Origin: an uncultured bacterium
Lineage (GTDB): Bacteria; Pseudomonadota; Alphaproteobacteria; SP197
DNA: 13,056 bases
Direction: 5' to 3'
Assembly (NCBI GenBank): GCA_938014945.1
Contig: CALLQH010000212.1
Span: 1-13,056 of the forward strand
The notes beneath the pieces are model-generated. The model did not search any database. It had not been told where the DNA came from and saw only the letters and a program-made list of their open reading frames with translations. The position numbers and the translations under genes are program-made. Shown here in pieces: positions 12,998 through 13,056 of this stretch (position 1 is its first letter; every line of letters starts with the position of its first letter).

Positions 12998-13056
12998 TTA
13001 TTCGATGATCTCGGCGACGACGCCTGCACCGACGGTGCGGCCGCCCTCGCGGATGG
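12998..13056 (-). CDS. tuf: Elongation factor Tu, C-terminal end (cut by window edge)
   Basis: Only the last 18 complete codons and the TAA stop are present. They read IREGGRTVGAGVVAEIIE, which is the C-terminal end of EF-Tu (domain 3), the GTPase that carries aminoacyl-tRNA to the ribosome. The rest of the gene lies to the right of the window. tuf directly before rpsJ shows that the str genes (rpsL-rpsG-fusA-tuf) probably run into the S10 block, as in many alphaproteobacteria. The 34-bp gap to rpsJ shows no promoter or terminator. Confidence 0.95.
   Translation of the reverse strand, partial: IREGGRTVGAGVVAEIIE

Overview
The window is a bacterial ribosomal-protein supercluster, about 13 kb with every gene on the minus strand, so transcription runs from base 13056 towards base 1. 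In transcription order it holds the tail of tuf, the S10 block (rpsJ-rplC-rplD-rplW-rplB-rpsS-rplV-rpsC-rplP-rpmC-rpsQ), the spc block (rplN-rplX-rplE-rpsN-rpsH-rplF-rplR-rpsE-rpmD-rplO-secY), adk, and the start of the alpha block (rpsM-rpsK-rpoA, with rpoA cut by the left edge). The order, the high GC content, adk directly after secY, no rpmJ between secY/adk and rpsM, no rpsD between rpsK and rpoA, and an RpoA beginning MNKNWQALIKPNKL all fit an alphaproteobacterium, perhaps from the Rhodospirillales side. The genus cannot be fixed from this sequence.

Layout. 12998-13056 is the last 18 codons of tuf, and rpsJ begins only 34 bp later, so the S10 block appears to be read through from the str genes and lacks a long leader of the E. 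coli type. From rpsJ to adk (12963 to 1598) spacings are -4 to 36 bp, several stop and start codons overlap (rplD/rplW, rplV/rpsC, secY/adk), and I see no obvious internal promoter. The only gaps above 100 bp are adk-rpsM (1486-1597) and rpsK-rpoA (585-714). No stretch of 300 bp is without a gene.

Regulation. The adk-rpsM gap carries the clearest regulatory signals: TTGACA and TATAAT boxes separated by 16 bp, a cluster of five GACAG/CTGTC pentamers around the -35 box, a leader hairpin, and an rpsM start that is TTG rather than ATG. A 9-nt direct repeat at that start allows two mutually exclusive hairpins, one holding the Shine-Dalgarno sequence and one holding the start codon. The rpsK-rpoA gap holds two strong hairpins and a possible short ORF that ends on the rpoA ATG.

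How the genes work together: nineteen of the complete proteins and S13/S11 build the 30S and 50S subunits, SecY exports proteins made by those ribosomes, Adk balances adenylate nucleotides, EF-Tu delivers aminoacyl-tRNA and RpoA nucleates RNA polymerase. I found no mobile element, CRISPR array, tRNA, rRNA or defence system. The gene content is ordinary; the adk-rpsM leader is what deserves a second look.
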